NCBI RefSeq assembly: GCF_008364625.2
Contig: NZ_CP126604.1
Coordinates: 1,984,001-2,048,000, forward strand
From: Enterobacter dykesii
Lineage (GTDB): Bacteria; Pseudomonadota; Gammaproteobacteria; Enterobacterales; Enterobacteriaceae
Reading direction: 5' to 3'
Length of the DNA stretch: 64,000 bases
Shown here: positions 42,624 to 51,700 of the stretch, in pieces
Numbering within the stretch: position 1 is the first letter of the stretch
Layout: each line of letters opens with the position of its first letter
The notes under the pieces: generated by a model
What the model saw: the letters and a program-made list of their open reading frames with translations, nothing else
What the model was told of the DNA's origin: nothing
Databases searched by the model: none
Made by a program: the position numbers and the translations under genes

Positions 42624-43361
42624 TCACAGAGAGGCACGAACCCGTCGAACCCGCGTCGAGACGGTGATAATGGAAACGATAGCGACCACGGCGAGCATCA
42701 ACCCGAGCGCCAGCATGGCGTTAAACCCAATCCACCTGAACAGCAGCAGCCCCGCGATACCGCCCGTAATAAACGAAAACAGGGTGGTTAAGTGGGTTTT
42801 CAGCTGACTTTTTTGTGCCGCCGTATCTTTGGAGTAATCCCTGCGCAGCATCGCCACCATTACGGAGGCGAGGGAAATTCCCGCGTCCGTCAGCGTGCCG
42901 GTAATGTGCGTCGATCTCACCCGCCCGCCGGAAAGCTGCGTGGAGGTGGAGTTATGAATACCCATCAGAAAACAGAGAAAAAGAATAATCTCGCGGTTGC
43001 TGGTGAGCGCATGAAAATACATTTCGTAGAAGGAAACGCCGGTCAGTAATATCCCCTCTACAAAAAGGATCTGACAAAAAACCAACCTGACGTTATGGAT
43101 AATGCCCCATATCACTATCGTGCGGGCAAGAATGGCGCCTGCGACAAAGGAGAGAATAATCGAGCCGAAGAAAATAATATCGCTGAGGTCGGTGGAAGAG
43201 ACTTCGCTGGATAACTGTGAGGTGTTGCCGGTCATGTGTGAGGGGAAAAAACCAAATGCCCCGAGAGCGATGGCATTCAGCAAACCTGCCGAAGTCGCCA
43301 GCCAGAGAGCAAGCCGGCGATCCTCCTTATGCGTTCGTTCTTTCTTGAGTCTAATCAGCAA
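42624..43361 (-). CDS. DUF1275 (YoaK) family membrane protein
   Basis: 245 aa with about six TM segments: GLLNAIALGAFGFFPSHMTG and GIHNSTSTQLSGGRVRSTHI followed by TGTLTD are DUF1275 signatures. Function unknown. The start is taken as TTG at 43361 because a perfect GGAGG lies 5 bases upstream; a second TTG 18 codons earlier has no ribosome-binding site. An UUG start would lower expression. It is downstream of nothing obvious on its strand and has its own promoter region. Confidence 0.8.
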   Translation of the reverse strand: MLIRLKKERTHKEDRRLALWLATSAGLLNAIALGAFGFFPSHMTGNTSQLSSEVSSTDLSDIIFFGSIILSFVAGAILARTIVIWGIIHNVRLVFCQILFVEGILLTGVSFYEMYFHALTSNREIILFLCFLMGIHNSTSTQLSGGRVRSTHITGTLTDAGISLASVMVAMLRRDYSKDTAAQKSQLKTHLTTLFSFITGGIAGLLLFRWIGFNAMLALGLMLAVVAIVSIITVSTRVRRVRASL

Positions 43362-43515
43362 GAATACCTCCGGGTTGAGCTTTGCCTGAATAGTCAGGCT
43401 AGCAAAGCGGTGCAACGGGCTGTCCAGGATATGGCTTAATTATTATTCCCTCTGACGCGTTTAAGGGTTTAGTAATTAAATAAAATATCCTTGCTCAACA
43501 TGGGGCGTAAATACT

Positions 43516-44139
43516 TTATATCATGCCGTTATTGCCGTGGCGCAAAAACGCTGGTCGCTGGTTAAGACGTTCAAACCAGGCCTCAATCGCCGGCACGTCA
43601 GGCTTATCAAACGGCGTCATTTTCCAGCGATTCACCGACAGCCCAAGCACCACGTCCGCGAGGGTAAAGGTTTCGCCCGCCGCAAAAGCCCCGGTGCGCT
43701 GCAGCTGGTTTTCCAGAATGGTGATGCAGTGGTTCCACTCCTTGATTCCTGCCGCAATGCGCTCAGGGTCGTTAAAGTCCGGATTTTTACGCCCCAGGGC
43801 CGGGAAGACATAGCGCCATGCGTTGTTAAATTCAGTGGCCTGCCAGTCCATCCAGCGCTCAACGTTGGCGCAGGCCTGTGGTTCTGCGGGCAGCAGATCG
43901 TGACGCTCGGCCTTGCGCGCCAGATAGCGGCAGATGGAATTGGACTCCCACAGCACGAAATCGCCATCCATCAGCACCGGCACCATGGCGTTGGGGTTCA
44001 GGGCGCGGAAGGCGTCCGTTTCCGTCGAGGCGAAACCGCTGCCGTAATCTTCCTGTTGATACTCGATGCCTGCTTCTTCGCAGGTCCAGAGTACTTTACG
44101 CACGTTGATGGAGGTGGTTTTGCCGAGGATGGTGATCAT
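43516..44139 (-). CDS. Glutathione S-transferase family protein
   Basis: 207 aa. Thioredoxin-fold N-domain (MITILGKTTSINVRKVLWTC, NPNAMVPVL with the cis-Pro, and WESNSICRYLA for gamma-glutamyl binding) and helical C-domain with FTLADVVLG (N-capping box). The likely catalytic Ser lies in TTSINVRK, typical for beta/theta-like bacterial GSTs. The ATG at 44139 gives the normal N-terminus; the frame continues to 44211. The substrate is unknown. Confidence 0.87.
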   Translation of the reverse strand: MITILGKTTSINVRKVLWTCEEAGIEYQQEDYGSGFASTETDAFRALNPNAMVPVLMDGDFVLWESNSICRYLARKAERHDLLPAEPQACANVERWMDWQATEFNNAWRYVFPALGRKNPDFNDPERIAAGIKEWNHCITILENQLQRTGAFAAGETFTLADVVLGLSVNRWKMTPFDKPDVPAIEAWFERLNQRPAFLRHGNNGMI

Positions 44140-44426
44140 TGCGCAGGTGTCCCTTAGAGGAATGAGTTGTTTAGGAACAATACACCAGTTGCACGGAGGA
44201 GGTTGGAGCAAAATTTAGTGGGGCGTGCTCTGTCTGGCCCCGGTGAACGTTTCTGGAAGGCGCCTCGCAAACCGCAAAGTAACCTTATGAAAAAAGAGCT
44301 GACAGGTCTGCTGCACGATATGGTGTGGCTGCTGGCTGAGTTTGTGAAGGAGCCGCGCATCACTACACATTAAGGGCGCAGGCGTGGAGGGGCGGCAGCG
44401 CCCCTTTGTAACCGTGATTAACGCGC

Positions 44427-44828
44427 TCAGTTCCCGGTATCAAGCAGCGACGTACCGTAGGAGTTGTCGATGGTACAAAGCCAGCGTCCGTCGCTTTCCA
44501 GCCGAAAAACATAGGTAGCGCGGCGCGACATTTCCGTTATTCCACCCTGACCATCAGGAAAACGGAGAACGGTTTCCATGATAACGAGGGCATTGCCGCC
44601 ACCTTCGATCACCTGCATCTCTCCTTGTTCCACAATCAATTGGTTCTGGAAATAATCCGAAATGGCAATAAACGCGCTGCGAATGTTCTCTTTGCCTTTA
44701 ACCGTCATGCCGGGCTTGACCACCAGAGCCGCGTCTTCGGCGTAGTACTCCATCAGCGCGTCATAGTTTTTGGTGGTGATGGCGTGGTCACAGGATTCGA
44801 TGATCTGGTGCAGCGGGTGTGGGGTCAT
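44427..44828 (-). CDS. NTF2-like (SnoaL/DUF4440-type) protein
   Basis: 133-aa cone-shaped alpha+beta barrel: HAITTKNYDALMEYYAEDAAL (typical helix and acidic patch), VKGKENIRSAF, and a strand-rich C-half ending WLCTIDNSYG. Members are small enzymes or ligand-binding proteins; this one resembles YybH. It is soluble, without a signal peptide. Another NTF2-like gene follows at 44985 on the same strand, but the two are not similar enough to be a recent duplication. Confidence 0.75.
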   Translation of the reverse strand: MTPHPLHQIIESCDHAITTKNYDALMEYYAEDAALVVKPGMTVKGKENIRSAFIAISDYFQNQLIVEQGEMQVIEGGGNALVIMETVLRFPDGQGGITEMSRRATYVFRLESDGRWLCTIDNSYGTSLLDTGN

Positions 44829-44984
44829 GCAAGATTCCTCGTTAAGGGGTAAAGAGGTATTAACGTAACAGCCTGGCGCGTTTGTATAGCTACCAGGTTT
44901 TATGGCGGGGGAGTTGGGGGGAAGTTGAGAGGGGAGATAACGTTAGGTCTGGAAAGAGCGAGCAGCGGACGTTGAATTTGACGA

Positions 44985-45341
44985 CTACATGCTCTCTGCC
45001 TCAGGTGTTCCCTGATGGAACACTAATTTCCATTGCCCATCCTCAGAGATTTCCCAGCATGAAGAACGAAGGGATGCATTACTGCCATCTGGATTGACAG
45101 TTCTGTAGTGCAAAATTGCGAAATTATCTCCAACGATGGTAAGCCGGAAATCACTACTAAGACTAGCTGGAACGCTATCTTCCCCCGAAAGGGCTTCAAT
45201 AGTCTGTGCACGATTAACAAATACTCCTGAGCGCGTTATTTCGCTAAATCTCTCATGGAGTATTTGTTCAAGCCATATCCGATCTTTCCGCCTACTGCCA
45301 TGAAGAAAACATTCGAGTCTTTTTAACGTATCCAGTAGCAT
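44985..45341 (-). CDS. DUF4440/NTF2-like protein
   Basis: 118 aa. LDTLKRLECFLHGSRRKDRI, then LHERFSEITRSGVFVNRAQT, resembles DUF4440 proteins, with a C-terminal WKLVFHQGTPE strand typical of the fold. The ATG at 45341 has AAGGGC upstream; a GTG six codons earlier is possible. AT-richer than the neighbours, so possibly acquired. Function unknown. Confidence 0.72.
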   Translation of the reverse strand: MLLDTLKRLECFLHGSRRKDRIWLEQILHERFSEITRSGVFVNRAQTIEALSGEDSVPASLSSDFRLTIVGDNFAILHYRTVNPDGSNASLRSSCWEISEDGQWKLVFHQGTPEAESM

Positions 45342-45400
45342 AGTATTTGCCCTTATCACAATCGAACATTAACTATTAAGGTGATAATCGCTGGAATGCA

Positions 45401-45418
45401 ACGTCCGTCCCCGGCACA
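45401..45418 (+). repeat. Left copy of a short direct repeat flanking an acetyltransferase gene
   Basis: ACGTCCGTCCCCGGCACA matches ACGTCCGCTCCTGGCACA at 45964-45981 at 15 of 18 bases. The pair brackets the GNAT gene. Confidence 0.5.
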
Positions 45419-45503
45419 GATCTAATGTGAAATGCAGCGCTGTGGATCTGCTATGAGCGGGTTAATCATCAAAATAACACTGTATCATGACTGGAATAAT
45501 ACG

Positions 45504-45944
45504 ATGAATATAAGGACAAGATTAGCTCTATCCTCTGATATAGAGGGTATTTATGACGTCAGGACTTCGGTTAAAGAAAATCATCTCAGTCGAGAAGAAA
45601 TGGAGCGGATGGGAATTACCGAGAGCGTTGTCACCGATATGATTGAAAAAAGTCGTTGCGCATGGGTTGCTGAGGATGATGGGAAAGTGATTGGTTTTTC
45701 AATGATTTTGCCTGATGAAGCATGCCTTTTTGCGGCATTTGTTCTACCTAAATATGAAGGCCGAGGTTTAGGTCGCAGACTTGTTAGACTCGCAGAACAG
45801 GAATTATTCAAACATCATGAGGTTGCATGGCTTGAAACCGACAAAAACAGTCGTGCGGCAGAATTTTATAGGCGGCAGGGCTGGATTGAGAAAGAAAATG
45901 TAAGCGAATCCGATATTATATTAGAGAAACGTCGCTGCATTTGA
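45504..45944 (+). CDS. GNAT family N-acetyltransferase
   Basis: 146 aa. Acetyl-CoA-binding loop PKYEGRGLGRRLVRLAEQEL (Q/RxxGxG/A type) and C-terminal NSRAAEFYRRQGW motif. The ATG at 45504 has GGAA upstream; the frame opens at 45432. The gene is AT-richer than surrounding DNA and lies between two imperfect 18-base repeats, which suggests insertion by transfer. The substrate is unknown. Confidence 0.83.
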   Translation: MNIRTRLALSSDIEGIYDVRTSVKENHLSREEMERMGITESVVTDMIEKSRCAWVAEDDGKVIGFSMILPDEACLFAAFVLPKYEGRGLGRRLVRLAEQELFKHHEVAWLETDKNSRAAEFYRRQGWIEKENVSESDIILEKRRCI

Positions 45945-45963
45945 GCAAAGACCTCTTTCGTAA

Positions 45964-45981
45964 ACGTCCGCTCCTGGCACA
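45964..45981 (+). repeat. Right copy of the short direct repeat
   Basis: ACGTCCGCTCCTGGCACA, 20 bases after the acetyltransferase stop; see the left copy at 45401. The following 190 bases up to the DUF6500-like gene hold no gene that I can support. Confidence 0.5.
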
Positions 45982-46171
45982 AAACTGACTGCACTAGGAA
46001 CAAAAATTACCCTGTTAGCGCCAACGTCAAAGAAACACGGATGCTGCACAACACGCGATAAGAAGCATGCTTACGTGTGCAGAGACGATTGGCAGAATGG
46101 TCTCAGAGGAGTTATGCGACAGTCAGAGCGATGAAATCCCGCAATGCTACCGGCCATCCCGCTTTAGCGTG

Positions 46172-46387
46172 TTACAGGGCTGAAACGAGGTTCCTGATCT
46201 TTTCAGCCTTTTCAAAATGGTCCAGTTTCATCTCCATAATCCACCAGTGCGCCACTTCCATAAGCAGTTCCGGATCGTCGTTTTTATTAGCAATAAAAGC
46301 ATAAAACGAAAGCCCAACATCGCTTCCCTTAGAGGCGATTTTTGAATCACAGATCCTGATGATCTTTTCCATCATTCCTTGCCGCAC
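46172..46387 (-). CDS. Small DUF6500-like protein
   Basis: 71 aa: KIIRICDSKIASKGSDVGLS, FYAFIANKNDDPELLMEVAH, then WWIMEMKLDHFEKAEKIRNL. This resembles small proteins annotated as DUF6500 (from memory, not checked). GTG at 46387 is chosen because GGAG lies 5 bases upstream; an ATG at 46375 is directly after AGGA with no spacing. Predicted all-helical, cytoplasmic, function unknown. Just downstream of the yebG terminator. Confidence 0.65.
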   Translation of the reverse strand: MRQGMMEKIIRICDSKIASKGSDVGLSFYAFIANKNDDPELLMEVAHWWIMEMKLDHFEKAEKIRNLVSAL

Positions 46388-46419
46388 GCCATCTCCTTTA
46401 CTCTTTTCATCTTCGGGCT

Positions 46420-46454
46420 AAAAAAAAGCCGCAAGCAGAAGTCTGCTTACGGCT
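46420..46454 (-). terminator. Rho-independent terminator after yebG
   Basis: On the minus strand AGCCGTAAGCAGA pairs with TCTGCTTGCGGCT (one G-T pair) across a 2-base loop and is followed by eight T residues. Confidence 0.9.
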
Positions 46455-46483
46455 ACAGGATCGTTAATATTGTTTTCTGGCAA

Positions 46484-46801
46484 TCAGGCCGCCTTCACAG
46501 CCCTGATTTTTTTCGTGTCAGCCGCATCGGATTCTGTTTTATCCGCTGCAGCTGGGGCAGTGAGATCGGGAAGCTTGCTGGTACGCAGAATATGCTGCAC
46601 GGTCTCTTTCTGCTCGGCGAGATACAGGCCAAGATTTTCAGCCTGCGTTTCATCCATTTGCATTCCGCTTTGCAACAGCCAGTCGGTGAACGCGTCTGCC
46701 ATATCGAGCAGCTTGTCGTGAGCGTCAGCCTCTTTCTTACTGGCAAATGTCATTTTCTCTTCACCTTTTCTTACGACAACAAATTTTGTTTCAACAGCCA
46801 T
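46484..46801 (-). CDS. yebG: SOS-induced protein YebG
   Basis: 105 aa (E. coli 96). The N-terminal half MAVETKFVVVRKGEEKMTFA and KKEADAHDKLLDMAD follows YebG; the C-terminal tail is longer and Ala/Lys-rich. It is a DNA-damage-inducible cytoplasmic protein of unclear function. A LexA box lies just upstream of its ATG, at 46816. Confidence 0.92.
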   Translation of the reverse strand: MAVETKFVVVRKGEEKMTFASKKEADAHDKLLDMADAFTDWLLQSGMQMDETQAENLGLYLAEQKETVQHILRTSKLPDLTAPAAADKTESDAADTKKIRAVKAA

Positions 46802-46815
46802 CGTGCACCTCGCTA

Positions 46816-46835
46816 TACTGTGTTTATGTACAGTA
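46816..46835. promoter_or_regulatory. LexA box upstream of yebG
   Basis: On the minus strand TACTGTACATAAACACAGTA keeps both conserved CTGT/ACAG ends with three inner differences from the ideal site. It is 14 bases from the yebG start. Confidence 0.9.
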
Positions 46836-46871
46836 TATCAGCAACAGATCGATGTTGCAGCAAAATATGCA

Positions 46872-47225
46872 TTACTGGCGAAGCTGCTGCGTTTCCGGGC
46901 CACCTATACTGCGCCGCCATGCCCCAGGCGCCTGACCATACTGACGCTTAAAGCTGCGGTTGAAGGACTGCTGGGAGTCAAAGCCCAGCGCGATCGCCAC
47001 GTTCAGAATCGGCTCGTCGCTGTGGGTTAACCGCTCAACCGATTTTTGCAGCTTTTGCGCGCGAATATACCCGGCGAGGGGATAGCCCGTATGTTCTTTG
47101 AACAGGCGCTGGAGGTGCCATTTCGAGTAGCCGGAACGCCTGGCGACGGACTCAATGTCCAGACGGCTGTCCAGGTTGTTGTCGATCCAGTCGAGTAAAT
47201 CATGCATAAATGCGCCAGTGTTCAT
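46872..47225 (-). CDS. rarA: AraC-family regulator RarA
   Basis: 117 aa, a MarA/SoxS/RamA-type activator with two helix-turn-helix units: IESVARRSGYSKWHLQRLFK and VAIALGFDSQQSFNRSFKRQ. The location immediately upstream of and divergent from oqxAB identifies it as RarA, known in Klebsiella as an activator of oqxAB and of multidrug resistance. The ATG at 47225 follows GGGGGT; the frame opens at 47273. Confidence 0.88.
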   Translation of the reverse strand: MNTGAFMHDLLDWIDNNLDSRLDIESVARRSGYSKWHLQRLFKEHTGYPLAGYIRAQKLQKSVERLTHSDEPILNVAIALGFDSQQSFNRSFKRQYGQAPGAWRRSIGGPETQQLRQ

Positions 47226-47265
47226 CTGGTTACCCCCACGCAGCGGATGAAAAAGTATCTTTGTC

Positions 47266-47325
47266 TGTTGCATTTAAAGGTGGCGCGTTTTTGTATTAAT
47301 TGCAAGTTTTATTGTTGCATTTAAA
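47266..47325. repeat. Two 13-bp direct repeats before rarA
   Basis: TGTTGCATTTAAA occurs at 47266-47278 and again at 47313-47325, 47 bases apart, in the AT-rich rarA/oqxA spacer. They could be binding sites for a regulator of rarA. Confidence 0.6.
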
Positions 47326-47373
47326 TCCCTGAGCGAAACGGGTCTTTTCACATCCGCTCAAATAGCACATAAA

Positions 47374-47417
47374 GTGCAACAATTATTCTTGCACTTAGTT
47401 AAGCGCCTTCCTACAAT
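47374..47417 (+). promoter_or_regulatory. oqxA promoter with dyad over the -35 box
   Basis: TTGCAC (47389-47394) and TACAAT (47412-47417) are spaced by 17 bases. The -35 is the right half of the perfect dyad GTGCAA-N9-TTGCAC (47374-47394), so a regulator bound there would compete with or contact RNA polymerase. OqxR or RarA are candidates. Confidence 0.65.
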
Positions 47418-47562
47418 CGCCGCGAATAGTGTATTCGCAACTGTTACAGTTTTGTGGCGATGAACGACACAAATGGCCTTAAGACAGCCCCCGGACAAAG
47501 GAAGTGGCGCGGTGCCTCCTGCTGCGTCTTGCCCGGCGGCGACAATTATCGGAATAAAAATA

Positions 47563-48738
47563 ATGAGCCTGCAAAAAACCTGGGGTAATTCTCATCTGAG
47601 CGCGCTGGGAGCAATGTTGCTCTCCGTGCTGCTCGTCGGATGCGACAACAGCGTCGCGCAAAACGCCGCGCCGCCTGCGCCCGCCGTCAGCGCTGCTGAC
47701 GTGGTGGTGAAATCCATTAGCCAGTGGGATAGTTTTAACGGCCGGATTGAAGCGGTGGAGAGCGTTCAGCTGCGCCCGCGCGTGTCCGGCTACATTGATA
47801 AGGTGAATTACACCGACGGCCAGGAAGTGAAGAAGGGTGAGGTGCTGTTCACGATTGATGACCGAACCTATCGCGCGGCGCTGGAACAGGCGCAGGCGAA
47901 CCTGGCAAGAGCCAAAACGCAGGCCAGCCTCGCGCAAAGTGAAGCTAACCGTACCGATAAGCTGGTCAATACCAACGTTGTCTCCCGTGAAGAGTGGGAG
48001 CAGCGTCGTTCGGCCGCCACTCAGGCGCAGGCCGATATTCGTGCCGCGCAGGCGGCGGTTGACGCTGCCCAGCTCAACCTGGACTTCACCAAAGTCACCG
48101 CGCCTATCGACGGTCGCGCCAGCCGGGCGCTGATCACCAGCGGCAACCTGGTGACAGCGGGCGACACCGCCAGCGTTCTCACCACGCTGGTCTCGCAGAA
48201 GACGGTTTACGTCTACTTTGACGTGGACGAGTCAACCTACCTTCACTATCAAAACCTGGCCCGCAGCGGGCAGGGGGCGTCCAGCAACCACACGGCGCTT
48301 CCGGTAGAGATTGGCCTGACGGGCGAGGAGGGCTATCCCCATCAGGGCAAAGTGGACTTCCTTGATAACCAGCTCACGCCGAGTACCGGCACCATCCGCA
48401 TGCGCGCGCTGCTGGATAACGCGCAGCGTCAGTTCACGCCGGGACTTTTTGCCCGCGTACGCCTGCCGGGCAGCGCCGAGTTTAAAGCCACGCTTATCGA
48501 CGACAAGGCGGTGCTGACCGATCAGGATCGTAAGTACGTCTATATCGTCGATAAAGAGGGGAAAGCGCAGCGCCGCGACATTACGCCGGGTCGTCTGGCA
48601 GATGGTTTACGCATCGTGCGGCAGGGGCTGAATCCTGGCGATAAAGTCATCGTCGAGGGTTTACAAAAAGTGTTTATGCCGGGTATGCCGGTTAACGCCA
48701 AAACCGTTGCCATGACCGCCACCAGCGCCCTCAACTGA
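47563..48738 (+). CDS. oqxA: OqxA, RND efflux periplasmic adaptor
   Basis: 391 aa, the same length as Klebsiella OqxA and nearly identical over long stretches (VSGYIDKVNYTDGQEVKKGE, DFTKVTAPIDGRASRALITS). Lipobox LLVGC gives an inner-membrane lipoprotein. It links OqxB to TolC in a pump for quinolones, olaquindox, chloramphenicol and other agents. The ATG at 47563 matches the family; the frame starts at 47473. oqxB follows after 24 bases. Confidence 0.96.
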   Translation: MSLQKTWGNSHLSALGAMLLSVLLVGCDNSVAQNAAPPAPAVSAADVVVKSISQWDSFNGRIEAVESVQLRPRVSGYIDKVNYTDGQEVKKGEVLFTIDDRTYRAALEQAQANLARAKTQASLAQSEANRTDKLVNTNVVSREEWEQRRSAATQAQADIRAAQAAVDAAQLNLDFTKVTAPIDGRASRALITSGNLVTAGDTASVLTTLVSQKTVYVYFDVDESTYLHYQNLARSGQGASSNHTALPVEIGLTGEEGYPHQGKVDFLDNQLTPSTGTIRMRALLDNAQRQFTPGLFARVRLPGSAEFKATLIDDKAVLTDQDRKYVYIVDKEGKAQRRDITPGRLADGLRIVRQGLNPGDKVIVEGLQKVFMPGMPVNAKTVAMTATSALN

Positions 48739-48762
48739 TCCCTTGACCTGAGAATCCTACCC

Positions 48763-51700
48763 ATGGACTTTTCCCGCTTTTTCATCGACAGGCCGATTTT
48801 TGCCGCGGTGCTGTCGATTCTGATTTTTATCACAGGGTTAATCGCCATCCCGCTGCTGCCGGTGAGCGAATATCCTGACGTCGTGCCGCCAAGCGTGCAG
48901 GTGCGCGCGGAGTACCCGGGGGCCAACCCGAAAGTGATTGCCGAGACGGTGGCGACGCCGCTGGAAGAGGCGATCAACGGCGTTGAGAACATGATGTACA
49001 TGAAGTCCGTTGCGGGCTCCGATGGCGTGCTGGTCACCACCGTCACCTTCCGTCCGGGTACCGATCCGGACCAGGCGCAGGTGCAGGTGCAAAACCGCGT
49101 CGCGCAGGCCGAAGCGCGTCTGCCGGAAGACGTGCGGCGCCTGGGCATTACCACCCAGAAACAGTCCCCGACGCTGACGCTGGTGGTGCATCTGTTTTCG
49201 CCCAACGGTAAGTACGACTCCCTGTATATGCGTAACTACGCCACGCTGAAGGTGAAGGACGAGCTGGCGCGTCTGCCCGGCGTCGGCCAGATCCAGATTT
49301 TCGGCTCGGGTGAGTACGCGATGCGCGTCTGGCTGGATCCAAATAAAGTGGCGGCTCGCGGACTGACCGCTTCGGACGTGGTCACGGCAATGCAGGAACA
49401 AAACGTACAGGTTTCCGCCGGGCAGCTTGGCGCCGAGCCGCTGCCGAAAGAGAGCGATTTCCTGATCTCCATTAACGCTCAGGGCCGCCTGCATACCGAA
49501 GAAGAGTTTGGCAATATTGTCCTGAAAACAACGCAGGACGGTACGGTCGTCCGCCTGCGCGACGTGGCGCGTATCGAAATGGGGTCCGGCAGCTATGCGC
49601 TGCGTTCCCAGCTGAACAATAAAGACGCGGTCGGGATTGGTATCTTCCAGTCGCCGGGGGCGAACGCCATTGATTTGTCTAACGCGGTGCGCGCAAAAAT
49701 GGACGAACTGTCCACGCGCTTCCCGGCGGACATGAAGTGGGCGGCACCTTACGATCCGACCGTTTTCGTGCGCGACTCCATCCGTGCGGTCGTGCAAACG
49801 CTGCTGGAAGCGGTGGTGCTGGTCGTGCTGGTGGTGATCCTGTTCCTGCAAACCTGGCGCGCGTCGATCATTCCGCTGATCGCGGTGCCGGTTTCGGTGG
49901 TGGGTACCTTCAGCATTCTCTACCTGCTCGGCTTCTCGCTCAATACCCTGAGTTTGTTCGGGCTGGTGCTGGCCATCGGTATCGTGGTGGACGACGCCAT
50001 CGTGGTGGTGGAAAACGTCGAGCGAAACATAGAAGAGGGGCTTGCGCCGCTTGCGGCGGCGCATCAGGCGATGCGCGAAGTGTCCGGGCCGATCATCGCG
50101 ATTGCGCTGGTGCTGTGCGCGGTGTTTGTGCCAATGGCGTTCCTCTCAGGCGTGACCGGGCAGTTCTACAAGCAGTTTGCGGTGACGATCGCGATTTCCA
50201 CGGTCATCTCCGCCATTAACTCGCTGACGCTCTCTCCGGCGCTGGCGGCACTGCTGTTAAAACCCCACGGCGCGCCGAAAGATTTCCCGACCCGGCTTAT
50301 CGATCGTCTGTTCGGCTGGATTTTCCGTCCGTTTAACCGCTTTTTCCACCGCAGCTCGAACGGCTATCAGGGGCTGGTGGGCAAAACGCTGGGAAGACGC
50401 GGCTCGGTATTTGTGGTGTATCTGCTGCTGCTCTGTGCCGCAGGCGTCATGTTTAAAGCGGTGCCCGGCGGGTTTATTCCGACGCAGGACAAGCTGTACC
50501 TGATTGGCGGCGTGAAAATGCCGGAAGGTTCGTCGCTGGCGCGCACCGACGCGGTGATCCGCAAAATGAGCGAAATCGGGATGAATACCGAAGGCGTGGA
50601 CTACGCGGTGGCGTTCCCGGGGCTGAATGCGCTGCAGTTCACCAACACGCCGAACACCGGGACGGTCTTCTTCGGCCTGAAACCGTTCGACCAGCGTAAG
50701 CATACTGCGGCGGAAATAAACGCTGAGATCAACGCGAAAATCGCGCAAATTCAGGAAGGCTTTGGCTTCTCCATTCTGCCGCCGCCGATTTTAGGGCTGG
50801 GGCAGGGGTCGGGCTATTCTCTGTATATTCAGGATCGCGGCGGTCTGGGGTATGGCGCGCTGCAAAACGCGGTGAACACCATGTCCGGTGCGATTATGCA
50901 GACGCCGGGAATGCACTTCCCGATCTCAACCTACCAGGCTAACGTGCCGCAGCTGGACGTGCAGGTTGACCGCGATAAGGCGAAAGCGCAGGGCGTGTCG
51001 CTAACCGATCTTTTCGGGACGCTGCAAACCTATCTGGGCTCGTCGTACGTCAATGACTTCAACCAGTTCGGACGTACCTGGCGCGTGATGGCGCAGGCCG
51101 ACGGGCCGTTCCGCGACAGCGTGGAAGATATTGCGAATCTGCGCACCCGCAACAGCCAGGGCGAAATGGTGCCGATTGGCAGTATGGTGAAAATCACGAC
51201 CACCTACGGGCCGGATCCGGTGATCCGTTACAACGGCTACCCGGCGGCGGACCTGATTGGCGATGCCGATCCGCGCGTGCTTTCGTCCGCACAGGCGATG
51301 ACGCAGCTGGACGCGATGTCTAAGCAGATCCTGCCTAACGGGATGAACATTGAATGGACGGATCTGAGCTTCCAGCAGGCCACCCAGGGCAACACGGCGC
51401 TGATCGTCTTCCCGGTCGCGGTGCTGCTGGCGTTCCTGGTCCTGGCGGCACTGTATGAAAGCTGGACGCTGCCGCTGGCGGTGATCCTCATCGTGCCGAT
51501 GACCATGCTGTCCGCACTGTTTGGCGTCTGGCTGACCGGGGGCGATAACAACGTCTTCGTGCAGGTGGGGCTGGTGGTACTGATGGGGCTGGCGTGTAAA
51601 AACGCGATTCTTATCGTGGAGTTTGCCCGCGAGCTGGAAATTCAGGGCAAAGGCATTATGGAAGCCGCGCTGGAGGCCTGCCGCCTGCGTTTACGTCCGA

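Noticed and set aside
44287..44373. 28-codon ORF starting MKKELTGLLHDMVWLLAEF
   Set aside because: Amphipathic and in an otherwise empty 287-base gap, but the ribosome-binding site is poor and no homologue is known to me; kept only as a note.
48838..50064. 408-codon open frame opposite oqxB
   Set aside because: His/Arg/Gln-rich antisense translation of a conserved pump gene.
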